From Gymnorhina tibicen (Eukaryota; Chordata; Aves; Passeriformes; Artamidae), in NCBI GenBank assembly GCA_013399875.1, contig VXAZ01000561.1, positions 749,367 to 813,366 on the forward strand: a DNA stretch of 64,000 nucleotides, written 5' to 3'. The position numbers were made by a program, and so were the translations under genes. The notes beneath the pieces were generated by a model, which was not told the DNA's origin, made no database searches, and was given only the letters and a program-made list of their open reading frames with translations. Below, one piece after another: positions 22,701 through 34,858 of the stretch (position 1 is its first letter; each line of letters opens with the position of its first letter).

Positions 22701-24240
22701 GCTGTGGTGTTAAGCATCCAGAATAGCATTGGGATGGGGGCTGCATTTCCTTGGCTCGGTTAGGAACTCTTCCATGTGCCGACCACGGATCAGCATCACC
22801 TCCTGCTGCAGCCCTGACACAGCTTCCTGACTGCTGGCATGGAGAAACACCAGCAGGCCTCTAAAGATGTCGTTTCCAGAGAGGCTGCTTTTGGGAGAGC
22901 AAAGGGGATAAAGAGAATAAATGGAAAAAGCTCCCAAGCAGCAGAGTATCAATCCAGGATGCTGCTCTCCCAGTTGTCCTTTCCTGTTGGATGAGCTTCA
23001 TCATCCTTCCACGAGTGTCTTACCATGTCCCTGCACCCAGAGAGCTTTGGGAACGCACAGGGCAGTGCCTCAGAGTAGCATCTGGGGCTAGGAATGACTT
23101 TAGTGTATCAGAGGATGATTTAATTCCCTCTTGGCAAGGCTGCTGGGATTTGGTGAGTGGGAGAGGGCATCCGCACAGCAGAACTGAACCCACTGGGCAT
23201 CCCTGAAAGCAAAAGGGACCAAGCATATGGAGCTCTAGCAGCTTGGAATGCCCAAATTCTGGCCCAGAGGTCTCAGTGCACCCCAGACAAGCTCTGGGTC
23301 ATCAAGTTCCTGGCCAGGAAGGTCCTGGAGCAGGAGGATCCCTGCACAGCAGCCCAGGCAGCAGCAATCAGTGGCCCAGTGCTCTTGAGAGCAGTGAATA
23401 AAAAGAAAAAAAGAGGGTTTTATGATTAATTTTGCTGCTGGGATAATTATTGTTATTACTACTATTATTACTGTTTGGATAGGGGCTTGTCATGGTTCAT
23501 TTGGGGAGGAAAAAGTCACAGCCTGCTCATGGGAAAATGGGTGAAACATGCTGAAGGCCATTCATTGCATGACTCAGGGCCAAATAACCCTCAATTTTTT
23601 CTGCCATGAAATATTATGAGCTGCTTAATAGGCAGCCAGAGCCTTTTTGGCTTCCCCCACACACCTCCCCAAAATTCCCTGCTCCACACACAGCCCATCT
23701 GACCCATGGAGCAAGGTCCCATCCTGCTCCCGAGGCTGCTACAGTTAAAAGGAACTGCTATAAAAAATGCAGCAGAGCACTTTTCCAGCAGAAAATGCAG
23801 CTGCTCTGAATTCCTGACAATTAAAAGTTTGACTGGAGTGGGAGACAGGAACCATTTGAATTTCTCTCACGCTCGCTTTGTTTACTTTTATAAGCTCTTT
23901 GTAACAACTTTAGGTTGCTGCATTGTTATCTAAACAAGCTGCCTCTGAATCTGACTTCTTATTTTATGGGAAATTCTCAGCTTTCTGCCCCTGAGTTAAA
24001 ATAAATAATAAATCAAACCTGCAATCTGGAAACAGCCTGAATATTCCAATCCCAGCTCCCAATCCAGCTGTATTGAACTGAATGAAGTGGACATCATCCC
24101 AGCCACTTTCACATGGCAGCTCCTCCAAAGCCTGAACCTCTCCTTTGTGACATTTCCAGCTCTGAAAGGGCAGTGCAGGGATTTGAGATGTTGCTTTTGT
24201 GAATGGTATTTAAAGCCTCTTTTCATAACCCTGACCTGGT
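22701..24240. other. Unique non-coding DNA with one weak exon-like frame
   Basis: At about 22820-22908 on the minus strand a long polypyrimidine stretch (ending TCTCCCAAAAG) precedes an open segment (for example DIFRGLLVFLHASSQEAV) that could end at GGAG|GTGATG. This is only one instance and could be chance. A trinucleotide satellite at 23.44 kb is listed separately. Confidence 0.25.
23443..23472. repeat. Imperfect trinucleotide satellite (ATT/ACT)n
   Basis: About ten units of ATT, GTT and ACT in succession, interrupted by point changes. Confidence 0.8.
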
Positions 24241-24365
24241 TTACCCTTTAACGTAACAAATCAATCTTCCCTTTAAATTGTTTAGCTTCTGGTCAAACAC
24301 GGGCAGTCTTAGTGATGTAAATACTATGTTTGCTCACTTTATAAGCCAGCACGCTCCTGCTGCCC
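24241..24365. promoter_or_regulatory. Candidate element with inverted forkhead-type sites
   Basis: GTAAATA (24317-24323) and TGTTTGC (24327-24333) both fit the forkhead RYAAAYA pattern and face each other across three bases. GTCAAACAC lies about 25 bases upstream. The surrounding DNA is unique and AT-rich. Confidence 0.25.
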
Positions 24366-26285
24366 TGGCCGTGCTATAGGATTGCTATAGGATCCTCATA
24401 CAAAGAGGCAGAGGGATGAAAACATCCCGCTCATGCTCCAGCCCGGATGCTCTCCCAGGGCATAGGGTGGCACCACAAGGCTCAGCACTGAGCACACACA
24501 GGAGAGGGGTCACAAACCAAGCAAACTTCAACTGATCTCAGCCAAACAAAGCACCTGCGTTTGCTTTGTAACATCTCCGGCGTCACCAGCTGCTCCTTGT
24601 TTTCAAGAGGCTGCTCACAGTGAGGGGTTAAGGAGACTGCTGCTACTGAAAACAGCTTTTTTTTTTCCTCTCCAAACTCACTGCTTTCGGCACGAATTCA
24701 CAGCTAAAAATTTTCTCTCTCAGTTTTCCAGCTCCAGTTTACAGGCCAGCCACCAAAAATTAAGCTCTGAGCACAGAGGCATTCCTTTTATCCAAGAACA
24801 TCTAATAATATTTAATCCTGCTAAGCTCCCAAACATGCCGATACCTTCTAGCAATAACAGCTGAGGCTTAATTAACAGAGGTTAATTAATAAGCCAGAGA
24901 GTGGGAGGAGGAGGGAGGGGCAGCTTCACAAGGGAACCTGGTTACCTGTCCTACACCTCAGTGAGCTCCCAATGCGCTGCTGTGACTTTATTTTCAGGAT
25001 GGTTTCTAAACTCTTGCTCTACCTCAACTCAGTAAAGGATTGGGGTATGGATGCTTGGCTGCTGCAAAGCCTGGCCCGGGCATGTGTTCCCTGCTGTCCC
25101 TCAGGAGCCAATGGGATGTTTGAAAAGGAAGTGAGCTGAAGAGGGGGAAGCAGCAGGGCTTTCTGCAGCAGCCAAACCCAGAGCTATTACGGATGTTTTA
25201 CGAGCTTTATTCTTCCCATTTTCTGTCTGGAGAGACGCAGCCAACGGGCCAGCTCAGCACGCTGCCAGTGCCAACCCCTGCTTCCCTAGGAGAAAGCTTC
25301 TCCAGGCTGGAAAAAGCCATGTGCCAGCCTCATCATGAAGCCCTTCACTCAGCTCTGTTAACCCCCGGGACACCTGGCCCCTGGGACATCCCTGTCACCT
25401 GGGGTCACCCATCACCTGGGCTGGAGCAGCAGTGGCCACGTGCCGGGAGCCAATTCTGCTCTGTGGGCAAACAGAGCTTATTGTCCCAGCTCTGTTTGCT
25501 TTAACAAGATAATGAAAAGCTAGGTTTGTGCCAGGGAACAGTGACAAAATGCCAAAGCCCTGTCTCCCTGGCTTTCCCGAGGCTGTCCTTTCCACCCTGC
25601 CCAGGACCGAATCCTGGGGTTCTGCTGGAGGCAGGCACCCACCAAACACAACATTGCAAAACTCAGGTCTGCAACTACCCTTTTACAGGCGTTTTTCCAG
25701 GGAATATACAGATAGTGGGCAAAATCTTAGATTCAAACACCAACTTAGCACCGCCAGAAAAGCATAAATTATGTTGAAGGCACAGAATACCCCATTTTAT
25801 CACTCAGATATGTATTTCCTATCAAAAGATGAGCATGAAAGCCTGGAGAGCAACATAGACCTAGAAGAGGGCAGCACTGAAACCATCACATGGAAGTATT
25901 ACTGCCAAACACAGGTCCCTGCCCCGAAGCTGAGATGAAAGTGGATGAAAGGAAATACTACTTTCTAATAAATGAATCAGGAAAAAAGGCAGGAGAAGTA
26001 AGAGGCAGGGGAAGGGCTGGGGAAGGTGTAGGACATGGGCTGTGCATTAGCAGTGTGGTCTCCACACTAGTAGGCAGGTAGTTGGCATCAAGGCCAGCTC
26101 TTTCCTAAACTTCCCGTTCTCCCAGTTCCTTCCTCCAGAGCCTTTTTAAGGTATGAAAAAAAGCATGGAAAGAAGAGGAAAAAAGAGCAGACAAATCACT
26201 TTTTTTTTTTCTCCCCCAAATAATTATTGGGTTTTTTTGGCAAAGAGCAGATAAGGAATACTGCAGTGTTTGTCATCATTAGGTT
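24366..26285. other. Unique non-coding DNA
   Basis: No gene or transposon recognised. Short poly-T runs occur at about 24658 and 26201. Open frames at 25193-25777 overlap in several phases and lack coding signals. Confidence 0.4.
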
Positions 26286-26400
26286 AGAGAGGCTGCCAAG
26301 CTGTAATCTCATTACAGCTGCAGGCATTGTGGGTAATGCCATGCAAATTGCTCCAAAGACATTGGAAAGCAAGGCCACCGTCAGCCGAGCAATGTGAAAA
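26286..26400. promoter_or_regulatory. Candidate enhancer: paired-type homeodomain palindrome plus octamer
   Basis: AGCTGTAAT ctc ATTACAGCT (26299-26319) is a perfect 9-bp palindrome with TAAT-CTC-ATTA at its centre, the P3 arrangement (TAATNNNATTA) bound by paired-class homeodomain dimers. ATGCAAAT, the POU octamer consensus, lies at 26341-26348, and GTGGGTAATG lies between. Tight grouping of exact consensus sites in unique DNA suggests regulation, but conservation is untested. Confidence 0.35.
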
Positions 26401-27598
26401 GGACACTCTCAAGTACTCTTCCCAAAGCAGTTTTTGTACTCTGCTTTCTGGGACACTCTTGCAGAAGTTGGCAGATCAAGCTCCCTAGGTTGCTGGTCCA
26501 CCCAGGGCTGTAATCACATATGGATTCCTGCATCTTTTAGTAGATTCCAGCAACATCAATGACTTCAGCAAAGCTCTGGGAGCAGGCGGGGCTGTTCTGC
26601 CATCACTTCCTCCTCCAAGTTCACCCCTTGGTTTCTCTCCAGACCCCCTGGAAGCTGCAGAGCACTTGGTTGACCCAAGTGTGAAATAGCTGGAGGGAAA
26701 GGTAAGCCATGGGCCGTGCTTCATTCATTCAGAGTGATGCCAGCAGCAAGGAAAAAGGGATGAAGCTGCTCATCCCAGCCCAAATGGCACCTCTGACATC
26801 AGGCTCCGCTGTCAGGGCTCCAAAACCACTCGACTCTGTCTCCCACTCTCCCAACTTCACCACCTATTTCTAAGAGGTCTCTCTACTCACACCCTTGACC
26901 CAACAGGAATAAAACCCCCTTATCTAATCCCACTCTCTCCAGCCCCTGGAGTGACCTGAGAATGCCTTCTGCTGAGTTCAAGGGTCTCCTCATCAAGGAC
27001 TGCAGCAGCAGCTCATTTTTCCCTCTTTTTTTCCCCATGCAGTTAAGTGCAGCTTCCTAATTGGAGTGCTGTGAACTATTTATAGCTTTATAATGACCGT
27101 TTACTACGGCAGCACTTAGATATTGGATAGGAAAAGAAGAAAGTCAGTAGCCTGGATGGTGAACAAACCACATGCATCAGAGAAGGACTGCTCCAAGGAA
27201 AGGTCAGCAGCTTGGGAAGGCAAAGCAGAGAGAGGCAGCAATGGGAAAGAAATGCTGTTATTCCCTTTTCCACTGCTGAGGAGCAGAGGGATGAATCTCC
27301 ATGCTCCATGTTCATGAAGCACCAAGATTACAGAATTTCTCTATCCAGTCCTAAACCTGTGGTTTGTGGGCAAGGCCAGGTTTTAGGGCTAAGAATGCCC
27401 ATGGCAGCCCTGCCTCCTGGAGAGCACAGAGAAGCCAACAGATGTTTTCCCAGATTATCCCAGTTCATTCACTAGTTGAACACATCCCATGTGTTTCAGG
27501 AACTACTCTTTTTCTCTGTGTCCATATGTTGTTTGTAGGATGATTAATCATAGTGTGAGCTGTAATATCTAATTGCTTTTCTGTGTTTCAATAAGTGA
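26401..27598. other. Unique non-coding DNA
   Basis: Nothing recognised beyond short chance frames. Confidence 0.4.
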
Positions 27599-27688
27599 AA
27601 GAAGGTGGCTTGCCCCTGGCAGGGGGTTGGAACAAGATGATCTTTAGGGTCCCTTCCAACCCAAATCATTCCAAAAATCTGTGAAAGA
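27599..27688 (+). mobile_element. CR1 LINE 3' end fragment
   Basis: Plus-strand CR1 terminus: 'ccctggcagggggttggaac', 'agatgatctttagggtccct', then 'tccaacccaaatcattcc'. About 90 bp remain. It ends in 'aaaatctgtgaaa', a decayed form of the terminal repeat. Confidence 0.88.
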
Positions 27689-30418
27689 CCATTTATATGT
27701 ATATAAGAAATCAGGAGTGGAGACCACAGAGCTCTTCAAGAACAGCAGCTTTCCAACAGTGTGACACAATTCTTTCCAAAGAGATGTTTCCAGTCATACT
27801 GTTGTGAACAAAACCTCTTGCAAAAAGGAGGTATGTGACAGCACTGGAGGCATCTCATTCATTGTAGGTGTTTTCCTCCATTTCCTGACAAGGGCTCTCA
27901 GAAGGAGCCAAACTATGATTGGTCTTCACGTTTGTGATCCGGATTTCCTGATTCTGAACTACGTGGTTAAACCTTGCATGAACAGCAACTTCCATAAAAT
28001 TAGGTAACAACAATCAGAATCTGTGTTTTCCCAGCAAATGCTGTGAATTTGAGATGTTGTTAGTCTTTTTTTTGTCTCATTGTGTTTTTAAGGCAGTTGG
28101 AATCAGGAGGAGATTCCTTGACAGATGAAGAGAGGCTGGTCCTACCCAATTTGACAGCACCGCTTTAATAGGATCTCCCTTGGAATCATTTATAAGGAGC
28201 TTGAGAAATTAGTATGCCAGGGCTGCAAACACTCATGGAGAACAAGGAGATGCATCAAGAACCCTTTGTATACAAACTTTTTGATGGAAAATTGGAGACA
28301 AGGATGGATACGAAGTGCTGTCAGACACTTGTCGTATCAAGAGGAAAAATATCTCAGTGCTTGAAAAGCCCACAGTCCCCTCGCCTCTCTCCACATCTGC
28401 CATATGGACAATTCAGAGGGAAGGAGATCCAGACTGCCCTCTTCCCAGGCTTCAAGCAGAATAATAGATATCCCTTTTTCAGCAGCACACGGACCCTTCC
28501 TCTTCCTGCTCCAGTTTTTTAGCGGTGGGAAGCCCGGCCATACTGCTGGAGACTCCGCAGGAGGGGATGCTCACGTGGCAGGAGGGGGCTCAGCTGTAGG
28601 TCACCTGCCTGCCTTACTGCTCCCTGCTCCAGCAAAGGGTCTGTCTCCAGCTTCAAAGGCATGTCCTGAAACTCTCTGGAACAGGAGACTCATTTTTCAT
28701 GCTGAATGAGATGAAATTCCCACTGTTACCTCATTTACATCTCAATGCTGGTAAGTTATAGATGGCTATTATTTATAGACATGTAAGACATCCATTTCTT
28801 ATTCTGTGGGATACAGTAAGAAGAAAAATACCCATCTTTCTGTTCACTTTTTCTGGATTGTTTCTTTTTTTTATTTCCTTTTTTTATCCTTTGCTCAAGT
28901 TTGACTGTTGCTGAGAATTTGCAAATAAATAAAGGAGTGAACAGCCCCATAAAAGCTGATTGTTTCCTCCTCCTGCAAAGATTGTCTTTGTGAAGAAGAT
29001 TAAAAATCCTTCCATGCTGCTGAAGATAAAGGTATCCCTGGGCGAGAATAAGACATAAAAGAGGTTACTACACACATCTCTGGGCTGTGTGGACTGCTAA
29101 TTCGCACTGCTGTCATCCCTGCTCGTCCATCTTTACTCTTTCTTCCCTCTTTCCACAAAGGGAAAAGTTGCCTTTGCTGAAGGCAGCATTGGCAGCAACA
29201 GTTGAGCCCTGAACAAGAATATTTGCTTTCCCAGCTGGCTGCACGGAGACAGGCTCTATGGGACCATCCATAAAGGAAACACATCTGCTCTCAGCTGGAA
29301 TGTGAGGCAGCAGGGGAGGTACACACTCTCTCCTCCCTCCATGGCACAGTTTGGTCGTAGAAGAGCTCGCACCTGAGTTGGAAATTTTTTGTCACGATGA
29401 ACTCACCACTTAGACTCCAAGAAGAGGTGCAATCATGGACAGAGATCCTGAGCCTAAAGCTTTAAGGATAATCCCATGACAGCATCTTCACCTGGCACTG
29501 ACTGCTAAACCAGCAACCCACGGCTCCACTGGGGCTGAGTTCAGAAAGGCTCCACAGAAAGCCCTGGGGAAACCTCAAAAGACCTGCTCTGGGAGTTCAG
29601 GAGGTTCCTCCTAAATGCACACAGGTGCAGGGCTGCCTCCTCCCGACCTCCACGGTTGGAATTAAATCGGGTGCAAGAAGAGAGCAGCCATTCCATGCCA
29701 AAGTGTGCCTAGAGCCCATCAGGGCTTGTATCCAGGGACAGTCCTGCAAGCCCAGAAGGAACCACCAGGTCCCTCCTTGGTTCAGACGAAGGAGGGCCAC
29801 ACCACAGGGCAAACTCCAACAGCCAGTGGTTTTTTGTTTCCCTCCCCTCCCAAAGTGCTTTGTCAGGATTCATTAGAAGCACAGCAGGTTTTACTGGTAC
29901 CTGCACTATCAGCAGAGTGGCTGCTTTCCTTCTTTGCTGACAACCTACATTCAGTGTACCAGATTGAAAAGGCCTCCAGATTTAAAGCCTTGTAAAGACT
30001 CTCCTCTTCCTTTCTCCTTCCCTCTTTCTCTTTAATGGCATTCACTAAAGGGACAAGGTACTTTTTTTTCCTTGCATGTTGAGCAGAGCATGGAAGAGAT
30101 TGTGTGTTCTCATTTTCTCTATTCTTCAACCCCCCTGCACCAGCTCCCTGTTGCATCTTATTGCTTCTTCCCCAACCTCTGGGGGTACCACCATGAACCG
30201 GCCACCAGAGATGAGGAGGCTGCTTAAATAGATTTCAATAGATGGGAGCTTGAGGGACTTCATAGGGGAGGAAAAAATTGATCCATTCAGACACAACCAG
30301 ATTCTCAGCTCTTCCTTTTCAGAGCCAAGATGAAGAGCTTTTTTAGGCTGGCCCCAGGAAAACGTTTATTTCTCTCTTTCCAGCCCTGATGAGTTGAAGT
30401 AGATGGACAATGCTGTGT
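27689..30418. other. Unique non-coding DNA
   Basis: No repeat or gene recognised. T-rich runs occur at 28069 and 28865-28887, and a pyrimidine-rich stretch at 30001-30034. Confidence 0.4.
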
Positions 30419-31210
30419 TTAAAAAATGCCAAGCAGGTTAAAATCCAGCCTGGCACACATTTCTTCACTGTTAAGCAGCCAAGCCCACAGTCGGACTCTA
30501 ACACAATTCCCTATTTTTCTGAATGATGGGATTGCTTTATTAATTGCCAACCTACAAATGTGATCTTCTTGAGTTGTTTTGGAGTGTAATGGGGAAGGGG
30601 AGAAGAGCTGGAGCAGCAGTCCTCCAGACACCCCGGGTAAGGCTGATTGATCAAAATCACTTGAATTTCCCCTATTATTAGATACAAGAGTGCTCCTGGT
30701 TTGTCTCAGAGATGCAGGGAAAGAACTAGAAAGGAAACAGCAGCTCAGAGCAGCAGTGTCCAAGGAGGTGCTTGTATTAATACTTTTTCTCTTTTTGCTC
30801 TCATCTGCAACAATTTGTGATGGTTTTTGCATAAAAATCCTTTTTGGCAAGCATGAGATCAGTTCTTTATCCTTGCTTTCTATTTGTGCAACACACTTCA
30901 GATCAAGGGGACCCCAGTGACTGATGGAAGGGTCTCTTCCTTGAGCTGAGCACGCTGAAGGTGCTTCCCACAGGAATTGTGCAGGAAATGATATGTGCTG
31001 GCTCCTTATCCCTGCAGGTGTGGGGGGCACAGAGACCAGCCAAGGCTGGGTGTGGTGAAGAGGAGCATGTTCAGATTCTCTGTAGTTCAGGCAGGAGGAC
31101 AGTGGCTGACAGGAAGAATGCACATGAAGGAACATGGGAAGGATGGAAAAAATAAGAGCACGAAAAAATGCATTGCTTCCCCCTTCTGAATGTCTAAACA
31201 TGGTGTTCAA
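30419..31210 (-). other. Long open frame of unknown meaning (263 codons)
   Basis: The longest uninterrupted ATG-to-stop frame in the window that does not cross an assembly gap. No motif, signal peptide or repeat domain was recognised. Residue use (Ser, Leu, His, Gln, Cys and Trp-rich parts) is like a translated non-coding region. By rough expectation such a length should appear well under once in a window this size, so it deserves a check, but codon-position bias is not obvious. It could be part of a lineage-specific transcript or pure chance. Confidence 0.12.
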
Positions 31211-34200
31211 GTCCAGAGTCCAAGAAAGACCTAAAGATCCCCCAGAATTACCCTTTCTGAGTATGTCAGTATCCTGCGCTGGAACTGAGAACTAGCTAGG
31301 AAACAGGAATTGTGTGAATTGTGAGATCTGGGGATTTCTCTTACAAGAAGTTTTAATTTAATGTTTGATTCTTTTGAGAGGGAGAAGGAACTTATGTCAG
31401 GCTAAGAAATGCAATACGTGGGGGTTATGAACGTTCCCTGAGAAGATGAGGGATTTTCATGTTTGTTCTGCTGATTCCCTCTCTAGCCCTGTGCATATTT
31501 AATTAACACCAGCTCTCTCTCAGGCAGAGGTTTTGAACATGATCTCCTGTATCCCGGATGGATGCTCTATGAGGAAGCATTTCCTTACCTGAAAAAGCTC
31601 CCTAAAATGTGTCCAGCCAAGCCCCGTTCCTTCCTTCACTACAGGTCATCTTGGAACACCAGTGATAGACTGAAGCCTCAGCACAGATGAAAGACCTATC
31701 CAAATCCTCTTGCTGGAGCCCTCTGGGCATTCAAAGGCTTTCCCAAGCCATTCCTTTGAAGAATGGACACAGAAAGTGAAGGCAACAATACTTCTTCTGA
31801 CCCCTTGCCACCTCCATTCTCCGGCACCCCAAAAGCTGGCATGCCTTTGCCTACATTCCCATCTTTGGTAAGGTCTCCCCTTTATATTTCTTCTCTGCCA
31901 CAAGCACAAATCTATTCATTCAGTTCCCATCATCCTGGAGATGCCCCCTCAACTCCCACAGTCCAGATCCAGCACTGAAACCCTTTCAGACAATTCATCC
32001 AAGACTCTTCTCACTCTAAAAAAACAACCTGTAGAGATGGTGTAAAACCTCACACAGGGTAGCCATGGTTGTTAAAGCATCTAATTATGTGCTTTCTCAT
32101 TACTAATCCTGATTTGATTTAAGCAGCTCCCTGGCTCGCACTCTGGGCTGTAACACCACGCTCTGAATCATCCCTGTCCCATCTGCTCCTGCCTTTGCCC
32201 TTCCCCACTCACAGGTAGGATAACACACCAAGCTAAATGTTTAATGGGAGTGCTAATGGCTTTGTTAAGTTGGAGACAAGGGAAGAGCTTTTCCTTGGGT
32301 TAGGATGACTAAGCTGGGTTTATGCTGATGGGAAACCTATACAGCCCAGTCCTGCGCTGGTTTTGTCCTGGTGCTGCGCTCCCGGATGGGAACACCAGGG
32401 CTACAGGCAGATGGTGCCAGGCTCGTGCCCGGCACTGAGTCACCACTGAACACAGCTTGCACCAGAACAGCGTTAAAGGAAGAGCTTTTGGGTGGTTCTT
32501 TTCAAGTGAAGGGATGAGGAAAAGCCTTCTTGGAATGACACTCTGGAGCTCTCAACCAAGTCAAAGCAACTGAACCCACAACAGCAAACCCAGCCTTAGA
32601 GCACAAGAGCGATCAGGGTTGGAGCAGCAGCTCCATGGAGCTGTGCCAAAACTACTCCTTTTCACCTCGCTAGGATTTTCCCAACAGTTTGCAAATCCCG
32701 TAGACGGCAGCTAAAAACACCCACCAATGTTCCAGGGCCATATGGTAGTTTATGTTTATGAAAACTGTGATTTGTTTTCATGGAAACTACTAAAAGGATA
32801 GCAGACAAACCTGGAAAAACACGGCTCACCCTTTGGGAAAGAGAATATTTTATGGACAGCTTTGGCTGCCACCTCTGTTCTACAGCTGATGGAGCTTGGG
32901 AGATGGGAGCTCACAAAAGGTCTGCCCAACTCAAGAGAGCAGCAAGTGGGATCCAGAGGCCACTGACTGAAATTCAGTCTTGAATTAGGGAGAAGTAGAA
33001 GAGAGGTATTTCACATGACAAACCAACTTTCCAGCTCACCAGGAGAAAGAGTTCATTACTTCGTTATCAGAGAATGAAATCATGGGCTTGCTCCTCATTC
33101 CTGGTGGAGGAGCCTCAAGAACCACCAGGATCCATCCAGTGAGTGAGACAACAAATAAAAGGCTCGGTATCAGCTTTGTGTCCTACAGGGATGTAACTGG
33201 CTTCATTCTCTGCATTTTTCACCAAGTAACAGGTAAAAACAGACCATCAGTAGAGCTTCTCAAGCACTGGACTTTCCCTGGGGCACTTCCACCTCTGGCT
33301 GATCTCTCTCTCCAGCTCTCCCCAACAACTGCCCCTGTGGCACGGTGTCGGTTTTGGCTGGATTAATCTCAGCCTGATCCCCTGAGAGCAAGGCCCAGGG
33401 CACAGGCAGCGTAAATCCTGTTGGCTGTGGTGGCCCCAGGCCAGGAGTGATGTCAGTTCCTGGACAAGGCTCATAAATTTCATCTGAGTTTCCTTCTGCT
33501 GAGTTTTCCTTTTGCTTACAGGGGATCTGCAATACTTCATCTGCCACAACGGCTCCCACGGACTCACATTCTGATATCGTAAATTTGTCATCACCACGAC
33601 ATCACTGACGGACCAAGCACAAGGAGGAAGGGCTCCAGGGCTCAGCAAAGGACCTTCTCTCTAACAAATAGCAGAGATGTCCACCAAAATGTCCCTGGGA
33701 AGCACTCCAAAACAGAGAAAGAGTTACACTTTTCAGCCCAGATTTATCTTTTCTATTTGTTGCCAAAGTGAGTCCTGGTCAGTGTGATGGGTTTGAACAC
33801 ATTGCTTCCAAGAGCAGGTGTGTGTCTCCTAATTCTGGGGGTTTGCTGACCTCCTGGGTTTATTTTGTTTCCAAGAACTTCCATTCCTCCACATGACAGC
33901 TGAGCAGTTTTATGAGTAAAGACAGATTTTGGAGGAAAACAGGTCTGTGAGTAGGCAAGACCTCCTTTGAGGTTGCTGTGGTGCAGCACTTAGCCTGGTG
34001 ATAACCCCATGGCTTTTTTCCTTAATATACCTGCACAGAATAAAAGGTAAATGCTCAAAAAACTAAATCCCAGTGTTTCTGGGGGCAAGGACCCTGTTAT
34101 TTGAAGGGGCTGGAGTCAGCCTTGTTGAATTCCCGTAGATCTTCCTCCTTACAGCCACTTGCAAATGTTGATTTTTTGCATCCTTCCATCTCTGCTCTCC

Positions 34201-34613
34201 CGGTACAAGAACCAGCTGTGGAGCCAGGTAAATATTTGCTGGCACCATTGAGTGCCATCATCTGGAGGAAAGCAGGGTGGATTTGGGACTGGTTGAGGAT
34301 TTGTCTAAGAATAGTTCTCCTTGTCATGCATCCCCTGCCCTTGAACAACCTCTTCCACGAATATCCCAACACCTGGATAGTCCCGGCTGGCATCACATCC
34401 TGCAGACTGATCCTGCTGCCTGCCTTATTTCAGTGCTGTTACTCCAGGATTTCTTGGCAGGTTGTCTAGAAATCAGCAAACAGGAGAGTAGATCTCAGGA
34501 CAGAAAAACTAAAAAGAGTTCTATGGCACAGCCCGTGATTTTCTGAGGGATATTTGGCTGCTCTCTTGTGCTGCTACATGGTAGGAAAGGGCAGGGAGAG
34601 GACATAATTCTGC
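31211..34613. other. Unique non-coding DNA
   Basis: No transposon seen. A minus-strand frame at 33260-33559 is rich in Glu, Asp, Gly and Pro and looks like disordered protein, but its upstream side meets a stop before a usable acceptor, so it is not called. Confidence 0.35.
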
Positions 34614-34858
34614 TCTAACTTGCTACATCATCAGTTTTCATTAAAATATTCTTCTACCACATCTTTGTAATTTTTCATTTCGGAGGCAAATTTATTAAAG
34701 GTGTACTTCAGCCTGATTATATTAAGTAAGTGGCATTAGCAAATAAAGGGGATTTTTTTATCTCGGCACACCACCAAAAAAAAAAGGGGGAGAGGGGGAG
34801 AAATTTCTGTGATACAAGCAGCTATTTAATATTATAACTGAAGGGGAGGGGGAGGGAA
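34614..34858. repeat. AT-rich block followed by purine-only tracts
   Basis: AT-rich unique DNA (34614-34750) is followed by 28 purines in a row at 34776-34803 (ten A, then mainly G) and a second purine run at 34840-34858. Such tracts are decayed simple sequence and potential triplex-forming sites. Confidence 0.7.

Noticed and set aside
33260..33559. Glu/Asp/Pro-rich minus frame considered as a disordered exon
   Set aside because: A stop precedes any reasonable acceptor in that frame.
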